NCBI GenBank assembly: GCA_964556005.1 | Contig: CAZKUR010000131.1 | Coordinates: 1 to 7,971 of the forward strand | Source of the DNA: CAZKUR01 sp964556005 | GTDB taxonomy: Bacteria; Bacteroidota; Ignavibacteria; Ignavibacteriales; Ignavibacteriaceae | Length of the DNA stretch: 7,971 nucleotides | Direction of reading: 5' to 3' | In this document: positions 6,950 to 7,971 of the stretch, piece by piece | Numbering within the stretch: the first letter of the stretch is position 1 | Layout: every line of letters begins with the position of its first letter | Position numbers and translations under genes: made by a program | Notes under the pieces: generated by a model | The model's database searches: none | What the model saw: only the letters and a program-made list of their open reading frames with translations | What the model was told of the DNA's origin: nothing

Positions 6950-6996
6950 GTTTAAGTGCAAAAATAATTTGCGAAAAATAAAATTTGCACTTGAAC
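6950..6996 (-). terminator. Stem-loop after rpsI, possible weak terminator or attenuator
   Basis: Inverted repeat with 13-base arms (6950-6962 and 6984-6996), one C·A mismatch in the minus-strand RNA, and a 21-base AT-rich loop. The core is AAGTGCAAA/TTTGCACTT. It starts five bases after the rpsI stop codon. The downstream U-tract is poor (CUAUUUAAU), so it may slow or partly stop polymerase, or protect the 3' end of an rplM-rpsI message, rather than fully separate it from rpsB-tsf. Confidence 0.55.
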
Positions 6997-7001
6997 TTTT
7001 T

Positions 7002-7388
7002 TTATCTCTTAGAAAATTGGAATCTTTTCCTGGCTTTTGGTCTTCCGTATTTTTTACGTTCAACCATTCTTGGGTCTCTCGTAAGGTACCCTGCAGGCTT
7101 CAAATTTTTTCTGAATTCCGGGTCAATTTCAATTAGAGCTCTAGCAATTCCTAATCTAACTGCTTGAGCCTGACCGGTAGTGCCGCCTCCATGTACATTC
7201 ACTAAAACATCGTATTTGCCTTCGTTTTCCGTAACTTTAAACGGGCCTAAAATATCTTCCCTGCTTAATAATTGTGGAAAGTATTTCTCAAACTCAACTC
7301 CGTTAACGCTTATCGTACCGTTTCCGTTTCTTAATATTACTCTTGCTACGGAAGTTTTTCTTCTACCAATATAAATTTGATCGGCCAT
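7002..7388 (-). CDS. rpsI: 30S ribosomal protein uS9
   Basis: Ribosomal protein uS9, 128 aa, in the 30S head with its C-terminal tail reaching the P-site tRNA. Clear family blocks: YIGRRKTSVARVIL (6-19), VNVHGGGTTGQAQAVRLGIARAL (63-85), LTRDPRMVERKKYGRPKARK (102-121) and the invariant SKR C-terminus (126-128). Length is normal. The start ATG has GGAG (7394-7397) five bases upstream. It sits only 10 bases after the rplM stop and is almost certainly cotranscribed with it, the conserved bacterial arrangement. Confidence 0.99.
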   Translation of the reverse strand: MADQIYIGRRKTSVARVILRNGNGTISVNGVEFEKYFPQLLSREDILGPFKVTENEGKYDVLVNVHGGGTTGQAQAVRLGIARALIEIDPEFRKNLKPAGYLTRDPRMVERKKYGRPKARKRFQFSKR

Positions 7389-7398
7389 TTTATCTCCG

Positions 7399-7839
7399 TT
7401 ATAAACCTAAAGCTTCAGGCTTCTGTGCCGTATGCGGATGATCAGTACCTGAATAAACTTTTAATTTCTTAATTAATTTATTTCCCAAACGATTTTTAGG
7501 AAGCATTCCTCTTACTGCCTTTTCAACAACAAACTCAGGCTTAGTCGACATTACTTCATGATAGGATTTCTTTTTTAATCCACCCGGATAACCGCTATGG
7601 TGAAAATACTCTTTAAGCTCTTCACGTTTGCCGGTTAATTTAATTTTGTCGGCATTGATGATTATTACAAAGTCACCTGTGTCGGTATTCGGGGTAAAAG
7701 TAGGTTTATTCTTGCCTCTAATTATCATAGCAACCTGAGTAGCAAGTCTTCCCAAAACCTGGTCTTTTGCATCAATTAGATACCATTTTTTAATAGCTTC
7801 ATCAGACTTAATAAATCTTGTCTGTTTTTCCTGTTTCAC
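7399..7839 (-). CDS. rplM: 50S ribosomal protein uL13
   Basis: Ribosomal protein uL13, 146 aa from the chosen start, an early-assembly 50S protein. Conserved blocks visible are KWYLIDAKDQVLGRLAT (18-34), IRGKNKPTFTPNTDTGDFVIIINADKIKLTGKR (39-71), FHHSGYPGGLK (77-87), AVRGMLPKNRLG (108-119) and the KLKVYSGTDHPHTAQKP end. The frame stays open upstream to a TTG at 7866, but that would add nine residues encoded by the Shine-Dalgarno itself. GTG at 7839, eight bases after GGAGG, is the better start. It leads the rplM-rpsI pair behind a good promoter. Confidence 0.97.
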   Translation of the reverse strand: MKQEKQTRFIKSDEAIKKWYLIDAKDQVLGRLATQVAMIIRGKNKPTFTPNTDTGDFVIIINADKIKLTGKREELKEYFHHSGYPGGLKKKSYHEVMSTKPEFVVEKAVRGMLPKNRLGNKLIKKLKVYSGTDHPHTAQKPEALGL

Positions 7840-7847
7840 GTAATATT

Positions 7848-7852
7848 CCTCC
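7848..7852 (-). promoter_or_regulatory. Strong Shine-Dalgarno deciding the GTG start of rplM
   Basis: GGAGG on the minus strand with an eight-base spacer to GTG at 7837-7839. A full-strength site at ideal spacing makes the GTG start far more likely than the TTG 27 bases upstream. Confidence 0.88.
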
Positions 7853-7883
7853 GGTAGCAAAACCAAATAAAATAAAGAAAATA

Positions 7884-7912
7884 AAAATACGCTTAGAGAT
7901 AAAGAAAGTCAA
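7884..7912 (-). promoter_or_regulatory. Sigma70-like promoter for rplM-rpsI
   Basis: On the minus strand TTGACT (7907-7912, five of six matches to TTGACA) is followed after exactly 17 bases by TATTTT (7884-7889, four of six matches to TATAAT). Transcription would start near 7877 and give a leader of about 38 bases, too short for a large regulatory RNA. Confidence 0.6.
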
Positions 7913-7938
7913 GAAATCAGATAACTGAAAAATGCCCA

Positions 7939-7966
7939 GTGTCAAAAATTTGAGTATTTTGAACAC
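7939..7966 (-). other. Imperfect inverted repeat upstream of the rplM promoter
   Basis: Arms GTGTCAAAA (7939-7947) and TTTTGAACAC (7957-7966) pair with one bulged base around a nine-base AT-rich loop. On the minus strand it is followed within a few bases by a run of five T. It may be the end of a terminator for a gene beyond the window, or an operator. A perfect TTGACA (7940-7945) lies in one arm but has only a poor -10 downstream. Confidence 0.35.
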
Positions 7967-7971
7967 CGGTG

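Noticed and set aside
6930..6961. TTGCAC and CATACT boxes before rpsB as a promoter
   Set aside because: The spacing is 20 bases, too long for a sigma70 promoter, and the -10 is weak. The first box also belongs to the rpsI stem-loop.
49..7374. Many plus-strand open frames of 60-102 codons across the window
   Set aside because: Each lies opposite a well-supported minus-strand gene, shows no recognisable protein character, and has no promoter or convincing ribosome binding site. They look like shadows of the real genes.
7861..7971. Possible ribosomal-protein leader RNA upstream of rplM
   Set aside because: The best promoter leaves only about 38 bases of leader without a convincing fold. The hairpin at 7939-7966 lies upstream of that promoter.

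Overview
The window is a compact, AT-rich bacterial chromosome segment with all nine genes on the minus strand, so it reads from right to left. Six are core translation or nucleotide genes in the order rplM, rpsI, rpsB, tsf, pyrH, frr. Three are cell-envelope genes: an L,D-transpeptidase-like membrane protein, a small lipoprotein and a TamA/BamA-type outer-membrane protein. The outer-membrane protein and lipoprotein indicate a diderm bacterium. Protein character and the FCB-style POTRA1 insertion suggest the Bacteroidota/Chlorobiota/Ignavibacteriota group. Clear Shine-Dalgarno sequences before several genes argue against a typical Bacteroidia member and fit an Ignavibacteria/Chlorobi-like lineage better. 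This placement is inference from sequence character; no database search was possible.

Right part (about 5040-7971): rplM and rpsI form a tight pair, with a 10-base gap, behind a good sigma70-like promoter. A stem-loop follows rpsI. After a 155-base spacer that holds a purine-rich imperfect repeat come rpsB and tsf, 20 bases apart. A strong intrinsic terminator closes this block.

Middle (about 3500-5040): pyrH (UMP kinase) and frr (ribosome recycling factor) sit 34 bases apart, so they probably form their own transcription unit. It ends at a 14-bp hairpin downstream of frr.

Left part (1-3500): a likely three-gene envelope unit starts with a promoter that overlaps the frr terminator. Its first gene encodes a YkuD-fold protein in which the catalytic cysteine position is serine and the conserved histidine position is glutamine, so it is a probable pseudoenzyme. 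The second gene overlaps it by 14 bases, starts with TTG and encodes an unrecognised lipoprotein. The third encodes a three-POTRA Omp85 barrel protein. The degenerate transpeptidase coupled to an orphan lipoprotein is the most unusual thing here. No mobile element, CRISPR array, tRNA or rRNA was seen.
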